Source: an uncultured bacterium (GTDB taxonomy: Bacteria > Bacillota > Clostridia > Lachnospirales > Lachnospiraceae). Taken from it: a stretch of 59,292 nt of DNA. Below the pieces are notes generated by a model that was not told the DNA's origin, made no database searches, and saw only the letters and a list, made by a program, of their open reading frames with translations. Location of the stretch: contig CAJMSZ010000012.1 of the NCBI GenBank assembly GCA_905216215.1, forward strand, positions 1 through 59,292, given 5' to 3'. Both the position numbers and the translations under genes were made by a program. Position 1 is the stretch's first letter; the number at the start of each line of letters is the position of its first letter. Positions 24,299 to 33,406 of this stretch are shown piece by piece.

Positions 24299-24976
24299 TT
24301 ATAATGAGCGAATCACATCCACCAAATCTGAATGAATTTCACTTTCCAGATAGCTTTCCATAAATGCTTTCATGCTGTTTCTGCTATAACGATTACCGTG
24401 GATAATCTGACCAAGTCTGCGGACCGTCTTTTCCATCTCATCATTTACCAGAATATAGTCATACTGTTCCGCACACATAATTTCTTCCTGTGCGGCAAAT
24501 AAACGTTCCTCCTGCTCTTCTTCCGTAAGCGAATCATCTGCTTTCACATGTTCTGCCAAATCATCCCATGTCGGTGGGAGCAGGAAAATCAGTGTCGCAT
24601 CCGGACACATTGCTCTTACCTTCATGGCGCTCACAACATCTGCAATCAGAAGTACATTTCTTCCCTTGCTCCGGGCTTCTTCTACTGCCCTGCGTGGTGT
24701 TCCATATCCAACACGATTATAATAGCCATATTCAATCAACTGATGGGAGCGCACCATACGGTCGAATTCCAGATGGGAAATGAAATAATGTTCCGCTCCT
24801 TCCACTTCGCCCGGACGCGGGTCTCTGGTTGTTACAGAGACACATTTACACGCATTGGGATGTTCCTTCATGTACTCTCGTAAAATTGTTCTTTTTCCCA
24901 CACCGCTTGGTCCCGAGAAGACAACCAACTGTCCATATTCAGCGATTCTTTCAAAGTATTTCTTATCCTGATTCAT
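24299..24976 (-). CDS. Guanylate kinase-like protein
   Basis: 225 residues. P-loop FSGPSGVGKRT (about 20-30), GMP-binding VTTRDPRPGEVEGAEHYF and IEYGYYNRVGYGTP, and LIADVVSAMKV fit guanylate kinases (ATP + GMP to ADP + GDP). It departs from the norm: the P-loop has GKRT where most Gmk have GK(G/S)T, and the C-terminus is extended by about 20 residues (SRNSMKAFMESYLESEI). It may be a paralogue with altered activity and not the housekeeping enzyme. ATG 24976 has GGAGGT upstream. It follows the DUF401 gene by 116 bp. Confidence 0.85.
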   Translation of the reverse strand: MNQDKKYFERIAEYGQLVVFSGPSGVGKRTILREYMKEHPNACKCVSVTTRDPRPGEVEGAEHYFISHLEFDRMVRSHQLIEYGYYNRVGYGTPRRAVEEARSKGRNVLLIADVVSAMKVRAMCPDATLIFLLPPTWDDLAEHVKADDSLTEEEQEERLFAAQEEIMCAEQYDYILVNDEMEKTVRRLGQIIHGNRYSRNSMKAFMESYLESEIHSDLVDVIRSL

Positions 24977-25092
24977 AGCTCCATACCTCCCACATATTTA
25001 TTTACGTGCAATCAAGTTCTTCTATACTCATTATAAAGAAGTCTGATAAAAGTATCAATGAAAGATAATCTATTAACAATGCCGATACTGAC

Positions 25093-26307
25093 TTATAAAA
25101 TTCCCATTCCGCCAAGCAGCATATAATATCCGGTCAGAATGACTACAAACACAAAAATAATCGGAAGTGTTTTCTTCATAAGCTGCCCCCAGGATACATC
25201 AAAATATTCTGTGATAATCGCCAGACAGATGTGTGTGGGCGAAATCTGCATAGCCGCGTAAGAAAGAGACATCATATACATCAATAGTGCTGCTCCTGCA
25301 TTCGGTATACTCGCAAATGCCAGAGGGATGAGCAAAACAATCATAGAATTGGCTCCACTGATAATTGTTCCCATAAACATAATAATTCCAAAAGTTGCAA
25401 ACTGCGGTATGGCAGAGCCTTCAAACAGCTCCGGCAACCTGCCGACTGCTCCTGTATACGTCAATATATTCTTAAACATCATCAGAATAATCGTATTGAA
25501 TATAATTCTCCATTCTATTGAAGTTTTTGCAAACTCCAGCACTTCTTTGGCACTTAGCTTATAGACAGCAATCGATAGCACAATAATAAACGGCAACACT
25601 TTTATCACCGAAAGATTCAATGCAATAACTAAGACAATGCAAAGCACCAATGGCCAGAAACAATAAAGTAACTGCTTCAATTCTTCTTTTTTATCAAAAA
25701 TCTCTTCTGTATTTCCATACCCTTTGGATAACTTGCGCAAATACCCAAGATAGCCAAGTGCGAGAAGCACAATCACCATTGGCGCCATGTAAAGCACAAA
25801 CTTTCCTGTTGACACTGCTGTTATCGAGAGCGCAAGCAAAATAGCATTATAAGTTGGAGAAAAGCTTTCGGAAATATGGCGATAGTAGCTTGTAACGAAA
25901 GTTTTTTCTTCTATGTCTAAATCCTCACCCGTGGCCTTATCCACAATGGCCCCACAGATATTTACTGCTCCGGCAGATGGCAGAAATCCAATGATTACCG
26001 GGGCAATCATACACACCAGCCTCCTGTCCCCACTGATCCGCTGCAATGCCAGTTCCGCCCGTTCCAACAGCCTTCTCTCTTCCATAATCCGTTGCAAAAA
26101 CGTAACTAAAACGAAGCTTCCAATTACAAGAAGCGTATCCTTCTCATAAATTGAGGAAATAATCATCTTTGCCGCTTTTCCTGCCGGAATCTGAAACAGA
26201 ATGATGGTAAGAAGTATTGCCGCAATCATTGCATCCCTCAGTTTTCTCTTCATCAAGACCATAGCCATAATCACAACAAATATGATAAGCAGTTTTACAC
26301 ATTCCAT
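25093..26307 (-). CDS. DUF401-family membrane protein, putative permease
   Basis: 404 residues with about ten membrane segments. The conserved DUF401 features FLPSAGAVNICGAIVD and YYRHISESFSPTYNAILLAL, and a second PTHICLAIITEYF near the end, recall the two-fold symmetric ion-transporter (gluconate/citrate-type) superfamily. The transported compound is unknown. Two ATGs lie two codons apart. The inner one (26307) has GAGAG at 6 bp and is preferred. It follows the substrate-binding-protein gene after a terminator, so it may be transcribed separately. Confidence 0.82.
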   Translation of the reverse strand: MECVKLLIIFVVIMAMVLMKRKLRDAMIAAILLTIILFQIPAGKAAKMIISSIYEKDTLLVIGSFVLVTFLQRIMEERRLLERAELALQRISGDRRLVCMIAPVIIGFLPSAGAVNICGAIVDKATGEDLDIEEKTFVTSYYRHISESFSPTYNAILLALSITAVSTGKFVLYMAPMVIVLLALGYLGYLRKLSKGYGNTEEIFDKKEELKQLLYCFWPLVLCIVLVIALNLSVIKVLPFIIVLSIAVYKLSAKEVLEFAKTSIEWRIIFNTIILMMFKNILTYTGAVGRLPELFEGSAIPQFATFGIIMFMGTIISGANSMIVLLIPLAFASIPNAGAALLMYMMSLSYAAMQISPTHICLAIITEYFDVSWGQLMKKTLPIIFVFVVILTGYYMLLGGMGIL

Positions 26308-26359
26308 TTGCATCTCTCGTTTATTCCTTTTCTCTTTTATGTGCCCTTATATTTCAAAA

Positions 26360-26384
26360 AGGGACAGCACTTTACGCACTGTCC
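26360..26384 (-). terminator. Terminator after the SsuA-like gene
   Basis: GGGACAG and CTGTCCC form a 7-bp GC-rich stem around an 11-nt loop, 20 bp beyond the stop at 26404, flanked by A/T-rich DNA. Confidence 0.7.
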
Positions 26385-26403
26385 CACACTGTTTTCATAT
26401 CAC

Positions 26404-27459
26404 TTATTCTGCAGAACCAATTGGATTCCATAACAAATCCATGACCTTGTCTGTATCGTCCATAGCTGTGATAAGACCTACTTCAATGTAGTCATCTACG
26501 ATACCTCTCATCTGATCTGTAACATACTGTTCATCAAAGTTAAGAAGACCAAATTCCATATCCTTATTTAATGCAAGGTTCTGCTCACGGTCATCTCCTT
26601 CAAGTCCAAGTTCCATAAGAAGGTCTGTTGTTTCTTCTGGATTTTCACCCATCCATTTAAGTGCTTTCTTTACTGCAGATGCAAGCTTTGTTGCTGTAAT
26701 AGGATTCTTCTTAATAAAATCTCTGTTCATCATAATGATACAACAAAGTTCATTACGGCTGTTTCCGTCTTTGGAATCAATTTTCTTAAGGATTCCCTGA
26801 TTTACCAGTTTATATCCATATGACTCTCCTAAAAGAGCCGCATCAATTTCGCCGTTATCCATAGCTGCTACACAAGCTTCCTTGTCAACTGCTTTAAGAG
26901 TTACATCCGTAAGCGGATTGATTCCTGCTTCAAGCATTAATCTCGCTGTAATGTTATAGTCAGAAGCTGCGATACCATTTGGTGTAGAAATTGTCTTACC
27001 TTTCAGGTCATCATAATTTTCAATATCACTGTCCGCTTTTACATAGATAGCTTTACATCCTTTTAACAGATGTGCGCCGCCTACGAAAGTAACATTTACA
27101 CCATTTGTAATCGGAACTGCTGCTTTCGCAATATGACCAATGGCAATATCAGCCTGTCCTGTACCGATTGCTTCAATATCAGAATCCCCTTTGAATCCTT
27201 CTACATCCAATCCTTCATCCTCAAAGAATCCTTTTGCTTCTGCCACACCACAAGCAGATGTACAACTGTCACCTATCCAGTACTTCAACGTTTTCCCGTA
27301 AGCTTCTTCTTTCTTCCAGGCTTCTTTATCACTCGTATCTGTTGTAGTCTCTGCCTGTGTGTCTTCTTTCTTTTCTTCACCTTTTGAAGAACTTCCGCAT
27401 GCTGCCATGCTGAGTACCATTGTTGCACAAAGCAATACACTTACCAATCTCTTTTTCAT
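26404..27459 (-). CDS. SsuA/TauA/NMT1-like substrate-binding lipoprotein
   Basis: 351 residues. Signal MKKRLVSVLLCATMVLSMAA with lipobox Cys at 21 and an acidic Ser-rich linker. The mature part shows VAEAKGFFEDEGLDVE, GTGQADIAIGH, LKGKTISTPNGI and DNGEIDAALLGE, the pattern of NMT1/SsuA periplasmic-type proteins for sulfonates, nitrate or pyrimidines. It supplies the importer encoded just upstream (ATPase 42 bp away). The ligand is unknown. The extra Cys pair in GDSCTSACGV near the binding cleft is unusual. Confidence 0.88.
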   Translation of the reverse strand: MKKRLVSVLLCATMVLSMAACGSSSKGEEKKEDTQAETTTDTSDKEAWKKEEAYGKTLKYWIGDSCTSACGVAEAKGFFEDEGLDVEGFKGDSDIEAIGTGQADIAIGHIAKAAVPITNGVNVTFVGGAHLLKGCKAIYVKADSDIENYDDLKGKTISTPNGIAASDYNITARLMLEAGINPLTDVTLKAVDKEACVAAMDNGEIDAALLGESYGYKLVNQGILKKIDSKDGNSRNELCCIIMMNRDFIKKNPITATKLASAVKKALKWMGENPEETTDLLMELGLEGDDREQNLALNKDMEFGLLNFDEQYVTDQMRGIVDDYIEVGLITAMDDTDKVMDLLWNPIGSAE

Positions 27460-27501
27460 TGCTTTCCTCCTTGTTTTGAATGAAATTTAGTGTTTATTTC
27501 T

Positions 27502-28263
27502 TTAAGCGAAATGCAACAGATCCAGAATCTGGTTGCGATATTCGACAAATAAAGAACTACTTCGATTGCGTGGATATTCCATCTCGATATTAATCTCGTT
27601 ATTAATACGGCCCGGATGTGCATCCATCACAATTACACGGGAACTCATGTAAACCGCCTCGTCAATATCATGAGTTACCATAACTACGAGCTGCTTATTT
27701 ACCTTCCACATATCAAGAATTTCATTCTGCATATTCATTCTTGTAAATGCATCCAAAGCTCCAAGTGGCTCATCCATTAACAAAATCCCCGGTTTGTTAA
27801 TCATTGCCCTTGCAAGCGCAACTCTCTGTGCCATACCTCCTGATAACTGTCCCGGATAATCCTTTTTAAATTTTTCCAATCCAATCACTTCAATCATTCG
27901 GTTCACTTCATCTTCTTCATGACCTTTATATTTATGCTGCATACGGAGGCTGAAAGAAATATTATCTTCTACTGTAAGCCACGGATACAGCGTCGGTTTC
28001 TGGAATACCATTCCAATATCCGGGCCTGGTCCTTTAATCTGCTGCCCATTTAATGTAATCTCTCCCGTTGTCGGTGCAATAAGTCCGGCAATCATTCGTA
28101 AGATAGTAGATTTTCCACAACCGGAAGTTCCAACCAGACTGACGAATTCTCCTTTATGCATCTCTGTGCTGATACCTGACACTGCATTTGTCACCTCATC
28201 ACTGTCCACACGCGAGAAGCTTTTGGATACATCGCTGAGCTTTAGTACAATTGAATCATTCAT
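27502..28263 (-). CDS. SsuB/TauB-like ABC transporter ATPase
   Basis: 253 residues. Walker A GTSGCGKST (about 43-51), Q-loop MVFQKPTLYPWLTV, signature LSGGMAQRV, Walker B ILLMDEPLGALD, switch THD. The LYPWLTV wording is typical of nitrate/sulfonate/taurine ATPases. Its ATG overlaps the permease stop (TAATG), so the two are translationally coupled. Confidence 0.92.
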   Translation of the reverse strand: MNDSIVLKLSDVSKSFSRVDSDEVTNAVSGISTEMHKGEFVSLVGTSGCGKSTILRMIAGLIAPTTGEITLNGQQIKGPGPDIGMVFQKPTLYPWLTVEDNISFSLRMQHKYKGHEEDEVNRMIEVIGLEKFKKDYPGQLSGGMAQRVALARAMINKPGILLMDEPLGALDAFTRMNMQNEILDMWKVNKQLVVMVTHDIDEAVYMSSRVIVMDAHPGRINNEINIEMEYPRNRSSSLFVEYRNQILDLLHFA

Positions 28264-29324
28264 TATTTCGTCACTCCTATCTGCCAGCGAAGCAAGTATT
28301 TCTTAATTACATCCAATACCCTTGTTACTACATTGAACGTAATACAAATGATGACAATCGCTGCAAACATCTTATTGTATGCAGCCCACGCTTTCGCCCA
28401 TGTAATATACCATCCAAGTCCGGCTTCTACACCCATCATTTCTGCAATCATAAGTGATACGCATGCAGAACTCATTCCCTGCGTCATTCCCTGAAGAATA
28501 TTTGGCATTGCATGAGGAATCGCGATGCGAAATACCAGCTGCCTTTCTGTAGCTCCTAAAGTCCTTGCCACCTCAAAGTAAGACTTATCCACATTAGAGA
28601 TTCCGGTTGTTGTTGCAACAGTTACTGCAAACCACGTTCCAAGACCTACGATAAACATGGAGCCCGCCATCAATGAGCTTGCAATTAACATAATCAATGG
28701 AATCCATGTAGCTGTCGGAATTGGTCCAAGAATCTTAACAATCGGACTTACCCAGTAATTGACCTTCTTACTATATCCACAGGCAACACCTGTAATCAAG
28801 CCTATGACTACTCCACTGATGTAACCTCCAAACAACAGACGTAATGTAAACAACGTACACTTAATCAGCTGCTTGTGGTCTGAAATAGCTACATTTATAA
28901 TATCATTTACCCATGGAATAAATGGGTACAGCAGTTTACCGGTTTTTAATGTCAGAAAATCCAGTAGTGCAAGACATATGTAAATCGCTGTCATAAATGG
29001 GGCTGAATGTCTCAACTTTGCAAACTTCTGTTTATTGCCTTTCACATAATTCAGCATCGCGCAAATCCATAACAAAAAATAAATCACAACCGGAATAATC
29101 AAAAGAATCGCATATCGCTCCGGATTGTTGTTATTGTACTTATTCGGAATCAAATAGTACTCCAAAAGTGCAATCGCACAGCCAACTACCGGTAATATGG
29201 AGATAATAATATCTAAAATCTTCTGTCCCTTGCTGTGATTATTTTGTTCCAGTTCCCATAATTGGTCCTTGGTAAGCGTAGATGTATCTATGTCATTCTT
29301 CATCGCTTTACTCACCACCCTCAT
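28263..29324 (-). CDS. SsuC/TauC-like ABC transporter permease
   Basis: About 353 residues. An N-terminal region with extra membrane segments precedes the BPD_transp_1 domain, whose EAA loop (EVARTLGATERQLVFRIAIP) and GLGWYITWA are typical of SsuC/TauC. The extra N-terminal membrane pair makes it about 90 residues longer than SsuC. The start is uncertain: AAGGAG abuts ATG 29324, is 6 bp from a GTG at 29318, and ATG 29303 is also possible. First gene of permease-ATPase-binding protein. A promoter lies within an inverted repeat about 100 bp upstream. Confidence 0.85.
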   Translation of the reverse strand: MRVVSKAMKNDIDTSTLTKDQLWELEQNNHSKGQKILDIIISILPVVGCAIALLEYYLIPNKYNNNNPERYAILLIIPVVIYFLLWICAMLNYVKGNKQKFAKLRHSAPFMTAIYICLALLDFLTLKTGKLLYPFIPWVNDIINVAISDHKQLIKCTLFTLRLLFGGYISGVVIGLITGVACGYSKKVNYWVSPIVKILGPIPTATWIPLIMLIASSLMAGSMFIVGLGTWFAVTVATTTGISNVDKSYFEVARTLGATERQLVFRIAIPHAMPNILQGMTQGMSSACVSLMIAEMMGVEAGLGWYITWAKAWAAYNKMFAAIVIICITFNVVTRVLDVIKKYLLRWQIGVTK

Positions 29325-29411
29325 CTCCTTATCCTCATTATTACGTCCGATATTATAACATCCAATACTTTTCACTGTAAAATCAATATTTTTGATATAT
29401 CCGCCCATCTA

Positions 29412-29463
29412 TTTATGCAATCTATATATTAATATTCATTAATTTTTAGTCAAATTGCATAAA
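29412..29463 (-). promoter_or_regulatory. Promoter framed by 10-bp inverted repeats
   Basis: TTTATGCAAT (29412-29421) and ATTGCATAAA (29454-29463) are perfect inverted repeats 42 bp apart start to start (four helical turns). Between them on the minus strand lies TTGACT (29448-29453), with an AATATA-type -10 about 17 bp downstream. This precedes the SsuC-like gene. Two operator sites on the same helix face would suit a dimeric or looping repressor. Confidence 0.6.
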
Positions 29464-29465
29464 AA

Positions 29466-29492
29466 GTGTCAGTCCCTTGCAAGAAACTGACA
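29466..29492 (-). terminator. Terminator of the M20 amidohydrolase gene
   Basis: AGTGTCAGT and ACTGACACT form a perfect 9-bp stem around a 9-nt loop. On the minus strand TTTTTATG follows. It lies 36 bp after the amidohydrolase stop and directly before the next promoter. Confidence 0.9.
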
Positions 29493-29527
29493 CTTAGTCT
29501 TTTTTACTTATTTTTTCAGTTTTTTAT

Positions 29528-30757
29528 CTATTTCTCAATCTGCCCCCTACATCCCTGGCATGCAATCATGGCAAAAGTTCCTGCTGCTCCGGCAAGTACC
29601 GTATCATCAAACTGATATAACGGACTATGTAAGCCCGGCACTTCAGCTTTCTCTTTTGGCTTAATTCCAACAAACATATACACAGCAGGAACAAGACTGC
29701 TGTATTCTGAGAAGTTCTCTCCGCCCAGATTGTCTTCCTCGATAATGTAGACCTGATTTTCTCCAAGAATCTGGGTTGCTGCTGTCTGTACTCCCTCTAA
29801 AAGCTCCGGTGCATTGTGAACACTGTCCCCGTGAATCATAATTTCTGCTTCATAAGTGGTGTCATACACTTCACATACAGCTTTGACCTGTTTCTCGATT
29901 TCTTCTCCCATTTTCTCAAGCACTTCACGCTTTACGGCACGCATGGTTCCGCCAAATTCGCAGGACTCCGGAATAATATTTCCAATGCGGTTATCTCCCG
30001 CAAGCATATAAGTAACAGAAAGAATTCCGGACTCTGTTCCGCTGATTTTTCTGGTCAGAATCGATGGTAAATGCTGATAAATTTCATTTGCTGCTGCAAT
30101 CGGGTCATTGGTCTGCTCCGGCCAGGAAGCATGGCCTTTCTTTCCTATTATCTTGATTTTGAATCCGCCTACGCAGCCAAATGCATAGCGTCTTGCAATT
30201 CCGATTTTTCCGCTTTCTACGGAAGGCCATCCATGTGCGGCAAATGCCATGTCAACTTTTGGATTTTCCAGTACTTTATCCTCATGAATCAGGGTATCTG
30301 CTCCTTTTCCTACTTCTTCTCCCGGCTGGAAAACGAATTTTACCGTTCCGCCAAATTCATCCCGAAGTTCGGAAAGTATCTTTGCAGCACCGATGATCCA
30401 GGTGGCATGTCCATCATGTCCGCAGGCATGCATCTGTCCGTGATTCTGTGATTTGTACTCACATTCTCCCGGTTCTTCAATCGGAAGGGCATCAATATCT
30501 GCACGTAAGAGAATGTTTTTTCCGGTGTCTTTCTTTCCATGCATCAGCGCCACGATTCCGCTTCCGCCTGCCACATGCTCGGTAATCTCAAGTCCCGGAA
30601 TCTTCTTCAGTTCGCCTGCAATAATATCATGAGTCTGAGGCAAATCAATTCCCAACTCCGGGTGCTGATGAAGTGTATGGCGAATCTGAATCAATTCAGG
30701 TTCTATTGCACTGGCAATTTTTTTAATCTTTTCTTCTATACACTTTGATGCTTCCAT
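29528..30757 (-). CDS. M20-family amidohydrolase (N-acyl amino acid hydrolase type)
   Basis: 409 residues. Zinc-peptidase M20D pattern: IRHTLHQHPELG near the N-terminus, LLRADIDALPIEE, MHACGHDGHATW (metal Cys/His pair), FQPGEEVGKGA (metal Glu) and a dimerisation domain with GKKGHASWPE. It would remove an acyl group from an amino acid or conjugate (IAA-amino acid/hippurate hydrolase group). ATG 30757 is preceded by AGAAGGAG. It lies behind the amino-acid ABC genes but after a terminator. In B. subtilis similar pairs (yxeMNO-yxeP) use N-acetylated sulfur amino acids, so a related role is an inference. Confidence 0.9.
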   Translation of the reverse strand: MEASKCIEEKIKKIASAIEPELIQIRHTLHQHPELGIDLPQTHDIIAGELKKIPGLEITEHVAGGSGIVALMHGKKDTGKNILLRADIDALPIEEPGECEYKSQNHGQMHACGHDGHATWIIGAAKILSELRDEFGGTVKFVFQPGEEVGKGADTLIHEDKVLENPKVDMAFAAHGWPSVESGKIGIARRYAFGCVGGFKIKIIGKKGHASWPEQTNDPIAAANEIYQHLPSILTRKISGTESGILSVTYMLAGDNRIGNIIPESCEFGGTMRAVKREVLEKMGEEIEKQVKAVCEVYDTTYEAEIMIHGDSVHNAPELLEGVQTAATQILGENQVYIIEEDNLGGENFSEYSSLVPAVYMFVGIKPKEKAEVPGLHSPLYQFDDTVLAGAAGTFAMIACQGCRGQIEK

Positions 30758-30830
30758 ATTTCTCTTCTCCTTCTGTTTAAATATTGAAACCAAAAGATAT
30801 CTTTATAGCATTAGACTTCTTTATAGTATA

Positions 30831-30862
30831 AAAGGCCCGCACATCCGCTGTACAGGCCTTTG
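30831..30862 (-). terminator. Terminator of the amino-acid ABC operon
   Basis: AAAGGCC and GGCCTTTT arms around a loop of about 17 nt, 7 bp after the stop at 30869 on the minus strand. Confidence 0.8.
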
Positions 30863-30868
30863 ATTGTC

Positions 30869-31627
30869 TTATTTTCGATTTACAAAATTAAGGAACTGCT
30901 GAAGTCTTGGGTTCTGTGGATTATCAATAATTTCTTCCGGTGTACCATCAGCCGCAATCTTTCCACCATCCATAAATAAGATTCTGCTTGCAACCTCTCT
31001 TGCGAAACCGATTTCGTGTGTTACAAGAATCATCGTGGTTCCTTCTTCTGCAAGAGATTTGATTGTATTAAGAACTTCTCCTACCAACTCGGGATCAAGA
31101 GCGGAAGTTGGTTCGTCAAATAATACAACATTGGGATTCACTGCCAATGCTCTGGCAATACCGACTCTCTGCTGCTGTCCACCTGACAATTTCGACGGAT
31201 AAAAATCCTTTCTTTCAAGCATTCCTACTTTTTTCAGAAGTTCAAGAGCAATCTTTTCTGCCTCTGCCTTTGGCTTTTTCTGAACAACAACTAAGGCTTC
31301 CATTACATTTTCAAGAGCAGTCTTATTCTTAAATAAGTTGTAGCTCTGGAATACCATGGATGAATGTTTACGGAGTTCCAGTACATCTTTCTTTGTATGA
31401 TGTTCTGCGTCTACGCACACATTTCCAATTGTAATTTTTCCTTTTGTAGGTACGGTCAAATAATTCAGACATCTGAGCAAGGTTGATTTTCCTGTACCAG
31501 ACGGTCCTAGAATCGCAATTACTTCATTCTTATTAATTGTAAGATTGATATCTGACAGAACTTTCGTATCTGCATCAAATTCCTTATACAAATGTTCCAC
31601 CTTTACCAACTGTGTTTCTGTTCCCAT
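30869..31627 (-). CDS. Polar amino-acid ABC transporter ATPase (GlnQ/TcyN-like)
   Basis: 252 residues. Walker A GPSGTGKST, Q-loop MVFQSYNLFKNKTALENV, signature LSGGQQQRV, Walker B VVLFDEPTSALDPE, switch THE. This wording is typical of the polar amino-acid uptake (PAAT) ATPases. Third gene of permease, binding protein, ATPase. It starts 18 bp after the binding-protein stop. Confidence 0.93.
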   Translation of the reverse strand: MGTETQLVKVEHLYKEFDADTKVLSDINLTINKNEVIAILGPSGTGKSTLLRCLNYLTVPTKGKITIGNVCVDAEHHTKKDVLELRKHSSMVFQSYNLFKNKTALENVMEALVVVQKKPKAEAEKIALELLKKVGMLERKDFYPSKLSGGQQQRVGIARALAVNPNVVLFDEPTSALDPELVGEVLNTIKSLAEEGTTMILVTHEIGFAREVASRILFMDGGKIAADGTPEEIIDNPQNPRLQQFLNFVNRK

Positions 31628-31645
31628 AATTTTAATCTTCCTATA

Positions 31646-32482
31646 TTATTTCTGGATTAATTTTGTCATATCTGCAAACATCCATTTTTCTGTGATTTTT
31701 GCAACTGTTCCGTCATCAAGCATATCCTGAAGTACCTTGTTCAGTTCTTCTGTAAGTTTTTCTCCTCTGTCTGTCTTAGGAAGGAAATAAGCTACATTGT
31801 TAGCCATAAGGTTTTCATCAAAGAAACGGAACTTTGCTTCATCATGGTTGTGTGTAAATGCATTTACATTTGTTGTTGTATTTGCATAAGCATCAATTCT
31901 GCCAAGTACAAGATCATTCATACCAACAGCACTGTCTTCGTAAAGTTTTACTTCGAAGCCGATTTCTTTTGCTGCATCTTCAATAATTGTCTGTGCAGCC
32001 TGTCCATTGGTGCATCCGATTGTTTTACCTTTTAAATCTTCCAGTGTCTTGTAGCTGGAATCTTCATTTACGATCACACACTGTGCGTCTCCATAATATG
32101 GAATCGTTGCATTGTACTTATCTGCTCTTTCTTTTTTTACAGCGAAACAGTTTGCAGCAACGTCAGCACGTTCTGTATCCAATTCTCCCCAGAGCGCATC
32201 AAAAGCAGCCTGTTTTACTTCTACTTCCCAACCTGTACGTTTTTCAATTTCTGCCCACATTTCAGCATCAATACCTGTCCAGGTCTTTCCATCATCAGAA
32301 AGAAGGCTGTACGGTTCTCCTGTTCCTGCTGTTACAACTACGACCTTTTCTTTGTCTTCTGTCTTATCTGTTGCCTCTGTCTTTTTGTCTGAATTGTCTG
32401 ATTTTGAGCTGCTTCCACATCCGGCTGCAGTTGCTACTGCCATAACAGTAACTAATAATGCTGCTAATACACGCTTTTTCAT
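31646..32482 (-). CDS. Polar amino-acid-binding lipoprotein
   Basis: 278 residues. Signal MKKRVLAALLVTVMAVATAAG with lipobox Cys at 22. SBP family 3 pattern: GIDAEMWAEIEKRTGWEVE, DVAANCFAVKKERADKY, LEDLKGKTIGCTNGQAAQTI. It captures an amino acid (cystine/glutamine/arginine class) for the adjacent importer. The exact ligand cannot be read from the sequence. AGAGGAGG lies 7 bp before the ATG. Confidence 0.92.
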   Translation of the reverse strand: MKKRVLAALLVTVMAVATAAGCGSSSKSDNSDKKTEATDKTEDKEKVVVVTAGTGEPYSLLSDDGKTWTGIDAEMWAEIEKRTGWEVEVKQAAFDALWGELDTERADVAANCFAVKKERADKYNATIPYYGDAQCVIVNEDSSYKTLEDLKGKTIGCTNGQAAQTIIEDAAKEIGFEVKLYEDSAVGMNDLVLGRIDAYANTTTNVNAFTHNHDEAKFRFFDENLMANNVAYFLPKTDRGEKLTEELNKVLQDMLDDGTVAKITEKWMFADMTKLIQK

Positions 32483-32571
32483 ATTATGCGTCCTCCTCTT
32501 TCATATTCTTTTTTTTCTAATATATCTTAACGGGAATTTCCCGAATAAGATGCCTCTCTGACACATGTTTT

Positions 32572-33234
32572 CTAGTACATGTTTGCACATTTCTTTTCCA
32601 ACAGTTTATGTAACAATCCAAGCACAAAGATAATCAGCCAATAAATCAGCATAACGGCTGCATAAATTTCAAAATAACGGAAGGTTCTTGCGCCTTCAAT
32701 CTTAGCTGCTCCCATAATATCCGGCACACCAAGCATAAACGCAAGTGATGTCATCTTAATCAGATTAATCACATCATTGAATAACGGCGGCAATGCCACA
32801 CGAACTGCCTGTGGGATAATAATTCTAGTTACAAGCTGAAGATTCTTCATTCCCAGAGAATATGCTGCCTCCTTCTGTCCTTCGTCTACAGACAAAAGCG
32901 CACCTCGGATACTCTCTGACATAAAAGCACCTTCATTCATACTCATGACTACCGCAACAGCAATAAGCGGGGTCATATCTCTTACGAATGCACTATAGAG
33001 TGCAACTCCGTAATAGAAGAAATAAAGCTGCGCCACTACCGGTGTTCCACGCATGATTGACACATACACACGCGTAATCTGATACAGAACCGGAATTTTG
33101 TAATAACCAATGATTGCAATAATCACTCCCACCAATAAGGCAAATATTGTTGCGGCTATGGTAAGCTCGAACGTAACATTTACCTTACTTGCAATGATTG
33201 GGAGTACCTCCATAAAATAACTCACTTTAAACAT
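32572..33234 (-). CDS. Polar amino-acid ABC transporter permease
   Basis: 220 residues from ATG 33234 (GGAG at 8 bp). The 46-codon-longer frame runs through AT-rich promoter DNA and is not credible. HisM/GlnP-type permease with about five membrane segments, RVYVSIMRGTPVVAQLYF and the EAA loop AAYSLGMKNLQLVTRIIIPQ. First gene of the three-gene amino-acid importer. Confidence 0.92.
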   Translation of the reverse strand: MFKVSYFMEVLPIIASKVNVTFELTIAATIFALLVGVIIAIIGYYKIPVLYQITRVYVSIMRGTPVVAQLYFFYYGVALYSAFVRDMTPLIAVAVVMSMNEGAFMSESIRGALLSVDEGQKEAAYSLGMKNLQLVTRIIIPQAVRVALPPLFNDVINLIKMTSLAFMLGVPDIMGAAKIEGARTFRYFEIYAAVMLIYWLIIFVLGLLHKLLEKKCANMY

Positions 33235-33406
33235 CGCATTTACTCCAGACTTTATATAAGTTTTCTTGCATACCCAAAATATTTTAATATTTTTTCTAAA
33301 TATTACATCGTTTGAAATTGACAAAACGAAATATATTTTTGTATTTTCTGCACATTTTCTATAAATACGCATTGTTTATAGAAATCATTTATAATTTGAA
33401 TTAACA
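33235..33406. other. Promoter region of the amino-acid ABC operon
   Basis: AT-rich gap of about 170 bp with A/T runs (AAATATTAAAATATTTT) and a TATATA 19-24 bp before the ribosome site. No clean -35/-10 pair stands out and no gene is visible. Confidence 0.4.
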
